NCBI RefSeq assembly: GCF_014199955.1
Contig: NZ_JACHOQ010000001.1
Location: 248,001 to 312,000 of the forward strand
Length of the DNA: 64,000 nt
Source of the DNA: Brevundimonas aurantiaca
Lineage (GTDB): Bacteria > Pseudomonadota > Alphaproteobacteria > Caulobacterales > Caulobacteraceae
Direction of reading: 5' to 3'
Within the stretch, counting starts at the first letter, position 1. Each line of letters starts with the position of its first letter. The notes under the pieces are model-generated. The model was not told the DNA's origin. It saw nothing but the letters and a program-made list of their open reading frames with translations, and did no database searches. Shown one piece after another: positions 1 to 11,694 of the stretch. Made by a program: the position numbers and the translations under genes.

Positions 1-9
1 GATTCCACC

Positions 10-282
10 ATGGCCCATATCGCCGCTGACAAGCCCAAACTTATGGCCAGGGTCCGCCGCATCAATGGGCAGGTCAGCGCTCTCGAGCGCGCCATCAATG
101 ATGATGTCGATTGCATCGCCGTCCTCCAGCAGGCCGCCGCCGTGCGCGGCGCTCTTGGCGGCCTGGTCGAAGCGCTGATCCTTCAGCATCTCGAGCACCA
201 TGTCGCTGCGCCTCATCTTGATGAAGCCGCGCGTCGCAAGGGCGCCGACGAGCTCATATCCATTATCGGACGCTATAAATGA
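10..282 (+). CDS. dmeR: RcnR/CsoR-family Ni/Co-responsive repressor, DmeR-like
   Basis: A 90-residue all-helical regulator of the CsoR/RcnR (DUF156) family. The protein carries His3, Cys35, His60 and His64, which is the exact set of nickel/cobalt ligands known in E. coli RcnR, so a Ni/Co sensor is more likely than a copper or formaldehyde sensor. The next gene, a CDF exporter, overlaps it by four bases, which is the dmeR-dmeF arrangement known from rhizobia. It should release DNA when metal binds. Its own promoter lies left of the window edge. Boxes of RcnR/DmeR type occur before the first czc operon and before the nreB-like gene, so it may control these as well. Confidence 0.9.
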   Translation: MAHIAADKPKLMARVRRINGQVSALERAINDDVDCIAVLQQAAAVRGALGGLVEALILQHLEHHVAAPHLDEAARRKGADELISIIGRYK

Positions 283-1223
283 CCATCCAGCCTGCCGCTT
301 CACCGGCCCATGATCATGTCTTTCTGGCCGCCAATCATGACGAGAACGCCCGCCGCACATTGATCGTGGTCGTCCTGACCGCAGTGATGATGGTCGGAGA
401 GATCGTCGCCGGCGTGCTGACGGGATCAATGGCCTTGCTGGCGGACGGCATACATATGCTCACCCACGCCGGAGCCCTTGGGGTCGCGGCCGCAGCCTAC
501 AGCTACGCACGCCGTCACGCGAACGACCCCCGATACAGCTTCGGCACCGGCAAGGTCGGCGATCTGGCAGGGTTTGCATCCGCGCTCGTTCTGGGCCTTT
601 TCGCCATTGGCATCGGCGTGGAATCCATCCGACGTCTGTTCGAGCCGACTACGGTCTTGTTCGGCGAAGCGGCGATTGTCGCCGTCATCGGCCTTGTCGT
701 GAATGTCGTGAGCGCTCTTCTGCTCTCGGGAGGGCATCACCACAGCCACCAGCATGATCATCACGATCATGGCCACCACGACCACGGGCACGGCGGCGAC
801 AACAATCTGCGTTCCGCGTATCTCCATGTCCTAGCCGATGCCCTGACATCGGTCCTTGCGATCGTCGCGCTCCTGTCAGGTCACTATCTCGGATGGACAT
901 GGCTGGACCCGATCATGGGCCTGGTCGGCGCAGCGGTAATCGCGAAATGGTCATGGGGTCTCCTGCGCGATACGGCTGCCGTCCTGCTGGACCGAACCGA
1001 CACCCACGTCGCCGATGAAACCCGCGAGGCGATCGAGACGCCAGGCGATGCCCGTATCCGCGATCTGCACATCTGGCGGGTTGGGCCGGACGCTCACGCC
1101 GCCATCATCAGTGTCGCGACCTCCAGCGCGACCTTGGAGGCGCTTCGAGCGCGGCTGGTCCCGGTGCACGAGCTCAAGCATATCACTATCGAAATCGAAC
1201 CCTCCGAGCCTCTCCCCGCCTGA
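279..1223 (+). CDS. dmeF: Cation diffusion facilitator, DmeF-like Co/Ni exporter
   Basis: A 314-residue inner-membrane CDF antiporter that would move Co2+/Ni2+ out of the cytoplasm. Six hydrophobic segments are visible. The ALLADGIHMLTH motif in the second segment and the HVLADALTS motif in the fifth are the paired metal-site sequences of the family. Between segments 4 and 5 there is a very His-rich cytoplasmic loop of about 20 residues (positions about 151-172). A short cytoplasmic C-terminal domain follows. It starts inside the stop of dmeR, so the two are co-transcribed. The His loop and the DmeR-type partner favour Co/Ni over Zn as substrate. Confidence 0.9.
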   Translation: MTIQPAASPAHDHVFLAANHDENARRTLIVVVLTAVMMVGEIVAGVLTGSMALLADGIHMLTHAGALGVAAAAYSYARRHANDPRYSFGTGKVGDLAGFASALVLGLFAIGIGVESIRRLFEPTTVLFGEAAIVAVIGLVVNVVSALLLSGGHHHSHQHDHHDHGHHDHGHGGDNNLRSAYLHVLADALTSVLAIVALLSGHYLGWTWLDPIMGLVGAAVIAKWSWGLLRDTAAVLLDRTDTHVADETREAIETPGDARIRDLHIWRVGPDAHAAIISVATSSATLEALRARLVPVHELKHITIEIEPSEPLPA

Positions 1224-1265
1224 ACTGCGACACTTTTGATGTTGCTTGAATCAGGGGTGTCGAGA

Positions 1266-1289
1266 TAGTCCGGGGGAGTACGGGGTACT
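1266..1289. promoter_or_regulatory. RcnR/DmeR-like operator before the first czc operon
   Basis: TAGTCCGGGGGAGTA (1266-1280) has a G-tract flanked by TAGT and AGTA, and it runs into the palindrome AGTAC-GGG-GTACT (1277-1289). RcnR sites have the form TACT-G6-N-AGTA. A related box occurs upstream of the nreB-like gene at 11577-11591. The position, just before the His-rich gene and czcCBA, suggests that DmeR or a related sensor represses the operon. Confidence 0.5.
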
Positions 1290-1292
1290 CTC

Positions 1293-1721
1293 TTGTCGCG
1301 ACTTGTCCGCCAGATCTGCATCGGCTTGGCCGTGACCCTTATGGTCACGCTGCAAGGCTTTGCGGTACGTGACGGTCAACATCGAATAGAACATGCTCTC
1401 CAGTTCCCCGGCGTCGCTTTCAGCGATTCCGCGGCTGACCATGATCATCACGACGACGGGCACGATCACGCCCACGAGGTCGACGCTGAAGCCTCTGCCG
1501 CCGCAGACACGGCGATCGACACCGCCGACCAAAGCGAAATGCCGGTGCTGCCGCACCATCACCATGGCGGCGGCGGTGACGTGCACATCGCGCTCGCAGG
1601 CCTGCCTCAGCCGAACTCCCCCTCCAGCGGACTTGCGCCCGCGCTCAACCCGGCCCGGACTCCGCCTTTGGCGGGAACGCGTCCGGAAAGCCCGCTCGAC
1701 CCTCCTAAACAGAACGCCTGA
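1293..1721 (+). CDS. His/Asp-rich secreted protein heading the czc operon
   Basis: A 142-residue protein with an N-terminal signal-like segment (about residues 1-25), then two clusters of His and Asp: a DHDHHDDGHDHAH stretch and an HHHH stretch. The C-terminal half is Pro-rich. No enzyme domain is recognised. The composition and position directly before czcC suggest a periplasmic metal-binding or buffering protein. The start is a TTG and the Shine-Dalgarno match is weak, so the N-terminus is uncertain. A similar His-rich secreted protein precedes the second czc operon at 23793-24137. Confidence 0.6.
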   Translation: MSRLVRQICIGLAVTLMVTLQGFAVRDGQHRIEHALQFPGVAFSDSAADHDHHDDGHDHAHEVDAEASAAADTAIDTADQSEMPVLPHHHHGGGGDVHIALAGLPQPNSPSSGLAPALNPARTPPLAGTRPESPLDPPKQNA

Positions 1722-1782
1722 TCGCCTGAAAAGCTGATCCTGCGCGGCCTCCGGGCCGTGCGCGTCCTGTTGGAGAAATTCC

Positions 1783-3102
1783 TTGAAACTACCTGCATCC
1801 GGCGCTGCCGGATGGCGGGTGCGCGCCGCAGCCGTGTCTGCGCTCGCGCTCGCCCTTGGGGCGTCGCTCGCCCCTGCCCCGGTGTTCGCCCAAGCGGCGC
1901 CGGTCCCCGCCGACGTGAACGGCTACCCGCAACTCAGCTTGCGCGAAGCCCTCAGTCTTTCCGCCGCGTCAGACCCGGCGCTCGCCGGTGTCGAAGCTCG
2001 TCGTCGCGCCGCTGAAGCCGGCGTGCGGCAGGCCGATGTCCGACCCAATCCGAACGTCGGACTGATGGTCGAGAACCTGCCGACGCTCGGCGGCGGCGAT
2101 ATTCTCGGGCGAACCGAGACCACGCTGACGTACGAGCAACGTCTGGAACGGGGCGGCGATCGTCCGGCCCGCACGGCGCTCGCCCGGGCCGAGGGAGATC
2201 TGCTTCTCGCCGACGCCAGGGCCGCGCAGCTCGACCGGCTCGAGCTGGTCCAGACGGCGTGGGCCGAAGCGCTCGCTTCGGAGGCCTTGCTCGAAATCGC
2301 CAGGGAGCGGCTCAATCTGGCCGAGGCCTTCCAGAGTGAAGTCTCCCGACGGGTCAACGCCGCACGAGATCCCCTGTTCGCAGGGGCCCGGGCGGAGGCC
2401 GAGCTCGCCCAGGCGCAGATCGACTTCGACCAGGCCGAGGTCGGCGCGCGTATGGCGCGGGTCAACCTCGCCAAATTCTGGTTCGGCAGATCAGAGTTCA
2501 CCCTCGGGGCTGATGCCTTCGAGGACACGAGCGCCTCTCGCCGGGAAGCCGGTCCGGTGGCGCAGATCGATCTCGCGGCTTTCGATGCCCGCCGTCTGAT
2601 CGCCGACGCCCAGGTGCGGGTCGAACAGGCGCGCGCCGTGCCCGACCCGACGGTGAGCCTCGGCGTCCGCCACATCTGGGACAACGAAGTTGCCCTGGTG
2701 TTCGGCGGATCGATGCCGCTTCAACGCTACGACCGCAATGAAGGCGCAATCGCCCGCGCCCAGGCCGAGGGCGTAGCCGCCCAGGCCGATCGCCGCGCTT
2801 TCGAGATCGAGCGCGAGCGCGAAATCCTCAGGCTTCAGGTGCAGCTGGCCGCCAAGGCCAGCGAAGCGCGCCGCATCGCCGAGGAGACCCTGCCTCAGGC
2901 GGAGCGTGCCGTCACCCTTGTCCGCGAGGGCTTCGGGCGCGGCGGCTTCACCTACAACGACGTGATGTCCGCGCAGACAGCCTTGCTGCAGGCCCGGGCG
3001 AGGCGCGTGTCCATCCTGCAAGCCTTCCACACCGACCGCGCCAGACTGGACCGTCTGACAGGCGCGCATGCCGACCTGCTCGGCCTGGAGACCCAACCAT
3101 GA
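1783..3102 (+). CDS. czcC: CzcC-like outer-membrane efflux factor
   Basis: A TolC/OEP-family outer-membrane channel of 439 residues, the exit duct of a heavy-metal RND pump. A signal peptide ends near AQA (residue about 38). Two OEP repeats follow, with long Ala/Glu/Arg-rich helices (about 60-230 and 250-430). The TTG start is supported by GGAGAAA a few bases upstream. The gene overlaps the adaptor by four bases, and the order outer-membrane factor, adaptor, pump is that of czcCBA. Metal specificity cannot be read from this subunit. Confidence 0.88.
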   Translation: MKLPASGAAGWRVRAAAVSALALALGASLAPAPVFAQAAPVPADVNGYPQLSLREALSLSAASDPALAGVEARRRAAEAGVRQADVRPNPNVGLMVENLPTLGGGDILGRTETTLTYEQRLERGGDRPARTALARAEGDLLLADARAAQLDRLELVQTAWAEALASEALLEIARERLNLAEAFQSEVSRRVNAARDPLFAGARAEAELAQAQIDFDQAEVGARMARVNLAKFWFGRSEFTLGADAFEDTSASRREAGPVAQIDLAAFDARRLIADAQVRVEQARAVPDPTVSLGVRHIWDNEVALVFGGSMPLQRYDRNEGAIARAQAEGVAAQADRRAFEIEREREILRLQVQLAAKASEARRIAEETLPQAERAVTLVREGFGRGGFTYNDVMSAQTALLQARARRVSILQAFHTDRARLDRLTGAHADLLGLETQP

Positions 3103-4364
3103 CCCGTACACATGCACTGCGCCTCGCCTCCGGCGCGGCGTTGACCAGCCTTGCTCTGGTGCTCGCCGCCTGCGGCGGCGGCGGTGAGCGCGCCGAGAAG
3201 GCCGAGGGCGCCGAAGCGGCGGCCGCCGGGGACTACGAGCGTGGCCCGAACAATGGCCGCCTCCTCCGCGACGGCGACTTCTCGCTGGAAGTCACCATCT
3301 ACGAAGAAGGCCCTGAGCCCCTCTTCCGGATCTATCCGTATCTGAACGACAAGCCGCTCGATCCCCGGCAGGTTCAGCTCACCATGGCGCTGACGCGTCT
3401 GGGGCCACAGGTTGATCGGTTCACCTTCACCCCCGAGGGCGCCTACCTCGCCAGCCCCGGCGTCGTCACCGAGCCCCACTCGTTCGACGTCGCGGTGAAC
3501 GCGGTGCGGGGCGGAAAGACCTCGAGGTGGACCTACCAGTCCTACGAGGGCCGTACGCAGATCACGGCGGAGGCCGCACGGGCGGGCGGGGTCACGACCG
3601 AACAGGTCGGGCCGGCCACGCTGGCGGAAGCCCTGCCCCTTACCGGCCGGGTGGAGCTGGCTCCGGAAGCCCAAGCCGAGGTCCACGCCCGCTACCCCGG
3701 CCGTGTGGTCTCGCTGAACGTCCAGCTCGGTCAACGGGTGTCCCGCGGCCAGGTCGTCGCCCGGGTGGAGTCGAGCGAAAGCCTGCAGACCTATTCGGTC
3801 ACCGCCCCGATCTCGGGCGTCATCACCGCCAAGAACATCAATCCGGGCGCCATCACGGGCAACGGGACGCCCATGCTGATGATCGGCGATCCGACCCGTC
3901 TGCATGCGGAGTTCTTCCTCTATCCGCGTGACGCCGAACGGGTGCGGGTCGGCCAGCGCGTCCAGGTGCGCAGGACCGCCGGCGAGAACACCACCACCGG
4001 CACCATCGAGGCGATCCTCCCGGCTGATGACGTGCTCAGTCAGACGCTCGTCGCCCACGTCGCCCTGCCGGCCCAAGGCGGCGTCTGGCGCCCGGGCCTG
4101 GGCGTCGACGGGACGGTCCAGGTCGGAACCGGGGAAGTGCCGCTCGCGGTCCGCACCCGTGCGCTTCAGCCCTTCCGGGACTTCACCGTCGTCTACGCCA
4201 AGGTGGGTAACACCTATGAGGTCCGCATGCTCGAGCTTGGGCGTCGGACGGACGAGTGGACCGAAGTCCTGGGCGGTATCGATCCAAACACGACCTATGT
4301 CGTGGACGGCGCCTTCCTCATTCGCGCGGACATCGACAAGTCCGGCGCGAGCCACGACCACTAG
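3099..4364 (+). CDS. czcB: CzcB-like periplasmic adaptor (membrane fusion lipoprotein)
   Basis: A 421-residue membrane-fusion protein that links the RND pump to the outer-membrane factor. The signal sequence ends in LAAC, so it is probably a lipoprotein with the lipidated Cys near residue 25. A domain of about 130 residues precedes the usual barrel-sandwich hybrid, where paired half-motifs are seen (GRVVSLNVQLGQRVSRGQ and ITAKNINPGAITGNG). The C-terminus ends in SHDH, a possible metal-binding tail. It overlaps czcC by four bases and is followed 15 bases later by czcA. Confidence 0.88.
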   Translation: MTRTHALRLASGAALTSLALVLAACGGGGERAEKAEGAEAAAAGDYERGPNNGRLLRDGDFSLEVTIYEEGPEPLFRIYPYLNDKPLDPRQVQLTMALTRLGPQVDRFTFTPEGAYLASPGVVTEPHSFDVAVNAVRGGKTSRWTYQSYEGRTQITAEAARAGGVTTEQVGPATLAEALPLTGRVELAPEAQAEVHARYPGRVVSLNVQLGQRVSRGQVVARVESSESLQTYSVTAPISGVITAKNINPGAITGNGTPMLMIGDPTRLHAEFFLYPRDAERVRVGQRVQVRRTAGENTTTGTIEAILPADDVLSQTLVAHVALPAQGGVWRPGLGVDGTVQVGTGEVPLAVRTRALQPFRDFTVVYAKVGNTYEVRMLELGRRTDEWTEVLGGIDPNTTYVVDGAFLIRADIDKSGASHDH

Positions 4365-7564
<3,200 letters not shown>

Positions 7565-7565
<1 letters not shown>

Positions 7566-8734
7566 TGAACTCCGCTCTTCGCAGGAAGAGCGGGGGCGGC
7601 GCCGAGGCGGTCCCCAACGCGTCGGCGCCGGGCTTCCCGGACCGTTTGCCGGCCCTGACCGGCATTCGGTTCTGGCTCGCCCTCGGCGTCGTGCTCTTCC
7701 ACTACCAGCTGAACATGACGCCCGAGGGCGGGACGGGGCTCGCCCTGATCGAGCGCGCACGCCTCGCGGTCGATTTCTTCTTCATTCTGTCGGGTTTCAT
7801 CCTGGCGCACGTCTACGGGCGTCAGATCCGGAACGGGACCTACAACCACAAGCGCTTCCTCATCGCGCGGCTGGCCCGGATCTATCCGGCTCATCTCGCC
7901 ATGATGGTGCTGATGGCGTTCATCGTCCTGGCGGCTATCGCCCTGGGTCAGCCGTTCGCGGCCGACAGTTACTCGCTGCCGGGGTTCGCGTCCGCCCTCG
8001 CCCTCACCCACGCCTGGTTCCCGGCTACCGTTCCCAATGAGTGGAACGGCCCGTCCTGGTCCCTGTCCGCGGAATGGGCCGCCTATCTGGCCTTCCCTGT
8101 GTTCGCCTTCATCGGGCTCAGGTCGGGCCGCCGCCCCTGGATGGTGATCGGTCTGTCGGTGGGCCTGTTCCTGGTGATCGACGGCCTCTACCGCTGGATC
8201 TTCAAGGACCAGCTCACCCATGCCGAGCTCGTGCTCGGCGTGCTGAGGATCATTCCCGAATTCCTGTTCGGGATCGGCCTTTACCAGCTCGGTTGCCGCA
8301 TCCGTTGCGGTCGCCGGACGGCGACGCTCGCCGCCATCGGATCGCTTTTCGCCCTGATTTGCCTGATGGCGATCAGCGCCGACGAGCGCCTGATCGTGGC
8401 GGCCTCCGGCGTCGTCGTCCTCGCGCTGGCCCTCTGGGACCGCGCCGAGGATGACAGCGTCTTCAACCATCCGCTGCTGCTGGAGGCGGGCGAAGCCTCC
8501 TATGCCCTCTACCTCGTCCATCTCCCGCTTCTGATCATCTGGAAGAACGGGATGGCGATGCTGGGCGGCATCGACAGCACCTACCGGATGTCCGCTTCCG
8601 AAGCGGCTCTGTTGCTGGTCGTGACTTTGGCCAGCGCCTTCGCACTGCACGCCTTCTGGGAGCGGCCCGCCCGCACCCTGGTGCGCAGCCTTTTCCTCAC
8701 CCCCTCCCCCAACTCCGCGAAAGGTCAATCATGA
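7565..8734 (+). CDS. Acyltransferase-3 (OafA/YrhL) membrane protein
   Basis: A 389-residue integral membrane acyltransferase of the acyltransferase-3 family, with about ten hydrophobic segments. The N-terminal block LPALTGIRFWLALGVVLFHY carries the conserved Arg and the His of the family, and the RLARIYPAHL motif follows. Such enzymes move acetyl or other acyl groups to sugars or lipids across the membrane. The acceptor is unknown. It sits inside the czc operon (one base overlap with czcA, four with the next gene), so envelope modification may accompany metal stress. Another family member lies at 12118-13239. Confidence 0.85.
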
Positions 8735-9462
8735 CTTCTGCATTGCGCCGCGACTCCTGGTCGTGGCTCCGATCGCCCTGGACGGCGCTTCTGCTGATCC
8801 TCAGTTTCATGCTTCTGGACGGCGCCCTCAGTCAGGCCCTCGCCCACGGCGTCGCCGAGGGCGACAAGGGCTACATCCAGGAGACCACCGGCTTCCTGTT
8901 CTGGCCTTTCGTCTATCTGGGCGCCAAGCACATGGTCACCGGATACGACCACCTGCTGTTCCTCTTCGGCGTGATCTTCTTCCTCTACAGGATGAAGGAC
9001 ATCAGCATCTATGTGACGCTGTTCGCCATCGGCCACTCCTCAACCCTGCTGCTGGGCGTGCTGACCGACATCAGCGTCTCCAGCTACATCGTGGACGCCA
9101 TCATCGGCCTGTCCGTCGTCTACAAATCCCTGGACAACATGGGCGCCTTCCAGCGCTGGTTCGGCTTCCAGCCCTCCACCAAGGCGGCGACCCTGATCTT
9201 CGGTCTGTTCCACGGCTTCGGTCTCGCGACCAAGCTGCAGGACTTCCAGATGTCGCCGGACGGCCTGATCGGCAACCTGATCGCCTTCAACATCGGCGTC
9301 GAGGCCGGCCAGCTGCTGGCGCTCGGCGGCATCCTTATCCTGATGGGCTTCTGGCGCCGCTCGAACAGCTTCTGGAACCACGCCTTCCTGACCAACGCCG
9401 TGGTCATGTGCCTCGGCTTCATTCTGACGGGCTACCAGCTCGTCGGCTTCTTCGTCATGTGA
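8731..9462 (+). CDS. HupE/UreJ_2-type membrane protein
   Basis: A 243-residue protein with a signal-like first segment and about six further membrane helices. GYDHLLFLFGV and FNIGVEAGQ are hallmarks of the HupE/UreJ_2 family, some members of which are linked to nickel or cobalt transport. IFGLFHGFGLATKL in the middle is also typical. It overlaps the acyltransferase by four bases. Because it lies in a Co/Ni/Zn efflux operon, a role in metal movement or sensing is reasonable, but the direction of transport is unknown. Confidence 0.8.
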   Translation: MTSALRRDSWSWLRSPWTALLLILSFMLLDGALSQALAHGVAEGDKGYIQETTGFLFWPFVYLGAKHMVTGYDHLLFLFGVIFFLYRMKDISIYVTLFAIGHSSTLLLGVLTDISVSSYIVDAIIGLSVVYKSLDNMGAFQRWFGFQPSTKAATLIFGLFHGFGLATKLQDFQMSPDGLIGNLIAFNIGVEAGQLLALGGILILMGFWRRSNSFWNHAFLTNAVVMCLGFILTGYQLVGFFVM

Positions 9463-9476
9463 TCGGAGCCCCCTCC

Positions 9477-10145
9477 ATGTTTAACGCAAACCGCCCCGCC
9501 CGCTCCGAACTGCCCACCACGCAGGAGTTGCTGAAATCCACCGGCATCGCCGCCGTCGTCGCCGGCGCGATCCTCGTCACTGTGGTCCTTCCAGCCGAAT
9601 ATGGCGTCGATCCCACGCGTATCGGCTCGGTCTTCGGCCTGACGGAAATGGGCCAGCTGAAACGCCAGCTCGCGCTGGAAGCCGAGGCTGACGCTGCGGC
9701 GGACGCCGCCGCCGCCGGCCAGACCTCGGGCGTCGCCTCCACGCCGACGCCTGCCGCAGCACCGGCCGCAGCCACCGGTCCGGTGGCGCCGTCAGCCCGG
9801 CCGGTCACGGCTGAAGCCGCCGCAGCCGGCATCCGCTCGGACGAGACTGTGATCGAACTGGCCCCCAACCAGGGCGCAGAGCTGAAGATGGACATGGCCG
9901 AAGGCGCCAAGGTCCGCTTCACCTGGAGGAGCAGCGGAGGTGCGGTGAATTTCGACACCCACGCTGACCGCCCCGGCGTCCGCTATCACGGCTACGGAAA
10001 GGGCACCGATCTGCAGCAGTCCGGTGAGCTGACGGCGGCCTTCGACGGAAGCCATGGCTGGTTCTGGCGCAACCGGACCGGAGAGACCGTGACGATCACG
10101 GTCGAAACCGAAGGCGCCTACACCGAGATCAAGCGGGTGGTCTGA
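9477..10145 (+). CDS. Membrane-anchored periplasmic protein of the czc operon
   Basis: A 222-residue protein. It has a short cytoplasmic N-terminus, one membrane segment (about residues 22-42), an Ala/Pro-rich linker (about 65-110), and a C-terminal beta-rich domain with several Trp, His and Tyr (NFDTHADRPGVRYHGYGKG). The domain is not assigned with certainty. The ATG at 9477 follows a GGAG motif and lies 14 bases after the preceding gene. It is the last gene of the operon, and a strong inverted repeat follows. Proteins of this shape are often found beside HupE/UreJ-type genes in metal operons, but the function is unknown. Confidence 0.7.
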   Translation: MFNANRPARSELPTTQELLKSTGIAAVVAGAILVTVVLPAEYGVDPTRIGSVFGLTEMGQLKRQLALEAEADAAADAAAAGQTSGVASTPTPAAAPAAATGPVAPSARPVTAEAAAAGIRSDETVIELAPNQGAELKMDMAEGAKVRFTWRSSGGAVNFDTHADRPGVRYHGYGKGTDLQQSGELTAAFDGSHGWFWRNRTGETVTITVETEGAYTEIKRVV

Positions 10146-10182
10146 CCCGCTTGTGGGTCGGCCGCCGCCAGTCGGCCGACCG

Positions 10183-10222
10183 GATGGCGGGGCGCTGGAA
10201 CCCCCTGACGCGCCCCGCCATC
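10183..10222. terminator. Long stem-loop between convergent operons
   Basis: GATGGCGGGGCG (10183-10194) pairs perfectly with CGCCCCGCCATC (10211-10222) around a 16-base loop, and ATTTC follows on the plus strand. A second perfect 8-base hairpin (10156-10163 with 10174-10181) precedes it. It lies between the end of the czc operon and the stop of the leftward nreB-like gene, whose stop codon overlaps the stem. It could serve as a bidirectional terminator. Confidence 0.6.
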
Positions 10223-11555
10223 ATTTCTCGTCCGGTCGCGGCCAGCGCGGATGCGCCTCGTCGATCACGACCGGATGGGCGTGCCAACTGGACTGCCGGT
10301 CCGGACGCTCGCCTTCGGACAGGTGGGGGTCATCGGCGTCCAGGTCCGAGTGCGAGTGCGCGAGATTGGCCGGGTCGTAGCGGGGCCAGACCACGAGCGC
10401 GAGAACCACACCCACCGCGCAGAGGCCCGCGAGCACAAGGAAGGCCGCGCGGGGATCCGCCTCGGCGGAGACGAGCCCCGCGACCGGATAGGCGATCAGC
10501 CAGCAGGCGTGGGACAGGGCGAACTGGGCGGCGAACAGCGAGGGGCGGTCTTGCGAGGTCGAGGACCGTCGAAGCGCCCGACCGGCCGGCGTGATGGTCA
10601 GCGAATAGCCGAAGCCCATGACGATCCAGAGCCCCAAAAGGATGGGGTAGGACGTCGCCACAAAGGCGCCGAGCAGAAGCACGCCCGTCATGACGCCAGC
10701 GCCCGCGATCATGGCGGAGCGGTCGGGGATCCTTTGAAGGACGCGCGGCAGTAGCAGGGCGGCGGTCATCGACCCCGCGCCGAAGGCCGCGAGCGCCCAG
10801 GCCGTCGCCTGTTGAGAGAGGCCAAAGCTGCTCTGCACAAGCACGACGGTGTTCACGAACACCATCGCGCCGCCTGCGGCGGTCGCCAGGCTGACCGCCA
10901 GAAGGCCTCTCAGCCTCGGGGTCAGGGCGAACAGCCGGGCGCCAGCCGTCAGCCGGCGTATGAAGGGCAAGGGCGCTGCGCCGGCGGACCGGGGCAGGAT
11001 CGCCCGGACGACAAAGACCGCCGAGAGCGCGAAGCCGAGAGCTGTCCCCACGAACAGATTGTTGTAGCTGATGAAGGCCAGCAGAACGGCGGCGACCACC
11101 GGACTGGCCACGCTTTCGAGGTCCGCCGCGAGGCGGGAGAGCGAGAGCGCCTTGGTATACTCCCCCTCGTCCTCCAGAAGGTCCGGGATCATGGCCTGGA
11201 ACGCCGGGGTGAAGGCGGCGGAGGCCGTGTAGAGCACGGCCATCAGGGCATAGACTTGCCAGGCGGCGCCCACGAACGGCAGGGTGATGGCGACGCCCGC
11301 CCTGACGACGTCCAGCGACACGAGGAGGGTCTTGCGCGGCAAGCGCGCGGCGATGGCGCTCGCGAACGGCGCGACGGCGATATAGGCCACCATCTTGATC
11401 GAGAGCGCTGCGCCGAGAATTTCTCCGGCGTTGGCGCCGGCCAGATCATGGGCAAGCAGGCCGAGGGCGACGGTCGCCATGCCCGTACCGAGCAGAGCCG
11501 ACACCTGGGCGATGAAGAGCCTGCGGTAGGCGGGATTGGACAGCGGAGAAAACAT
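10221..11555 (-). CDS. nreB: NreB-like MFS nickel/cobalt exporter with His-rich tail
   Basis: A 444-residue major facilitator with 12 membrane helices. The N-terminal NPAYRRLFIAQVSALLGTGMA resembles NreB-type nickel-resistance exporters. The C-terminal cytoplasmic tail of about 50 residues is rich in His and Asp (AHSHSDLDADDPH and SSWHAHP), as in NreB. ATG 11555 is chosen because a longer reading to 11597 would begin inside the regulatory box at 11577-11591. That box is an RcnR/DmeR-like site, which supports Ni/Co induction. Some members of the family export other compounds, so the substrate is inferred. Confidence 0.75.
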   Translation of the reverse strand: MFSPLSNPAYRRLFIAQVSALLGTGMATVALGLLAHDLAGANAGEILGAALSIKMVAYIAVAPFASAIAARLPRKTLLVSLDVVRAGVAITLPFVGAAWQVYALMAVLYTASAAFTPAFQAMIPDLLEDEGEYTKALSLSRLAADLESVASPVVAAVLLAFISYNNLFVGTALGFALSAVFVVRAILPRSAGAAPLPFIRRLTAGARLFALTPRLRGLLAVSLATAAGGAMVFVNTVVLVQSSFGLSQQATAWALAAFGAGSMTAALLLPRVLQRIPDRSAMIAGAGVMTGVLLLGAFVATSYPILLGLWIVMGFGYSLTITPAGRALRRSSTSQDRPSLFAAQFALSHACWLIAYPVAGLVSAEADPRAAFLVLAGLCAVGVVLALVVWPRYDPANLAHSHSDLDADDPHLSEGERPDRQSSWHAHPVVIDEAHPRWPRPDEK

Positions 11556-11576
11556 CTGCGGACCCGATCGGAAAGA

Positions 11577-11591
11577 TACTCCCCCATAGTA
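11577..11591. promoter_or_regulatory. RcnR/DmeR-like operator of the nreB-like gene
   Basis: TACT-CCCCC-AT-AGTA ends 22 bases before the nreB-like start codon. It closely matches the RcnR architecture of TACT and AGTA flanks around a C/G tract. DmeR, encoded at the left end, has the RcnR ligand set and is the best candidate to bind here. Confidence 0.6.
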
Positions 11592-11694
11592 CCGCAAACC
11601 AATCCGCGGGTCGTCACGAAATCATCATCGCCGAGGCGCGTCCGCGACGACAATTCACTGGATCAACGGCGCGTTACACAATAACATTCTCAAC

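Noticed and set aside
11673..11685. Zur box before the merC-like gene
   Set aside because: Only a GTTA-N5-TAAC repeat is seen. It is too weak to name the regulator, and it is mentioned only in the gene entry.
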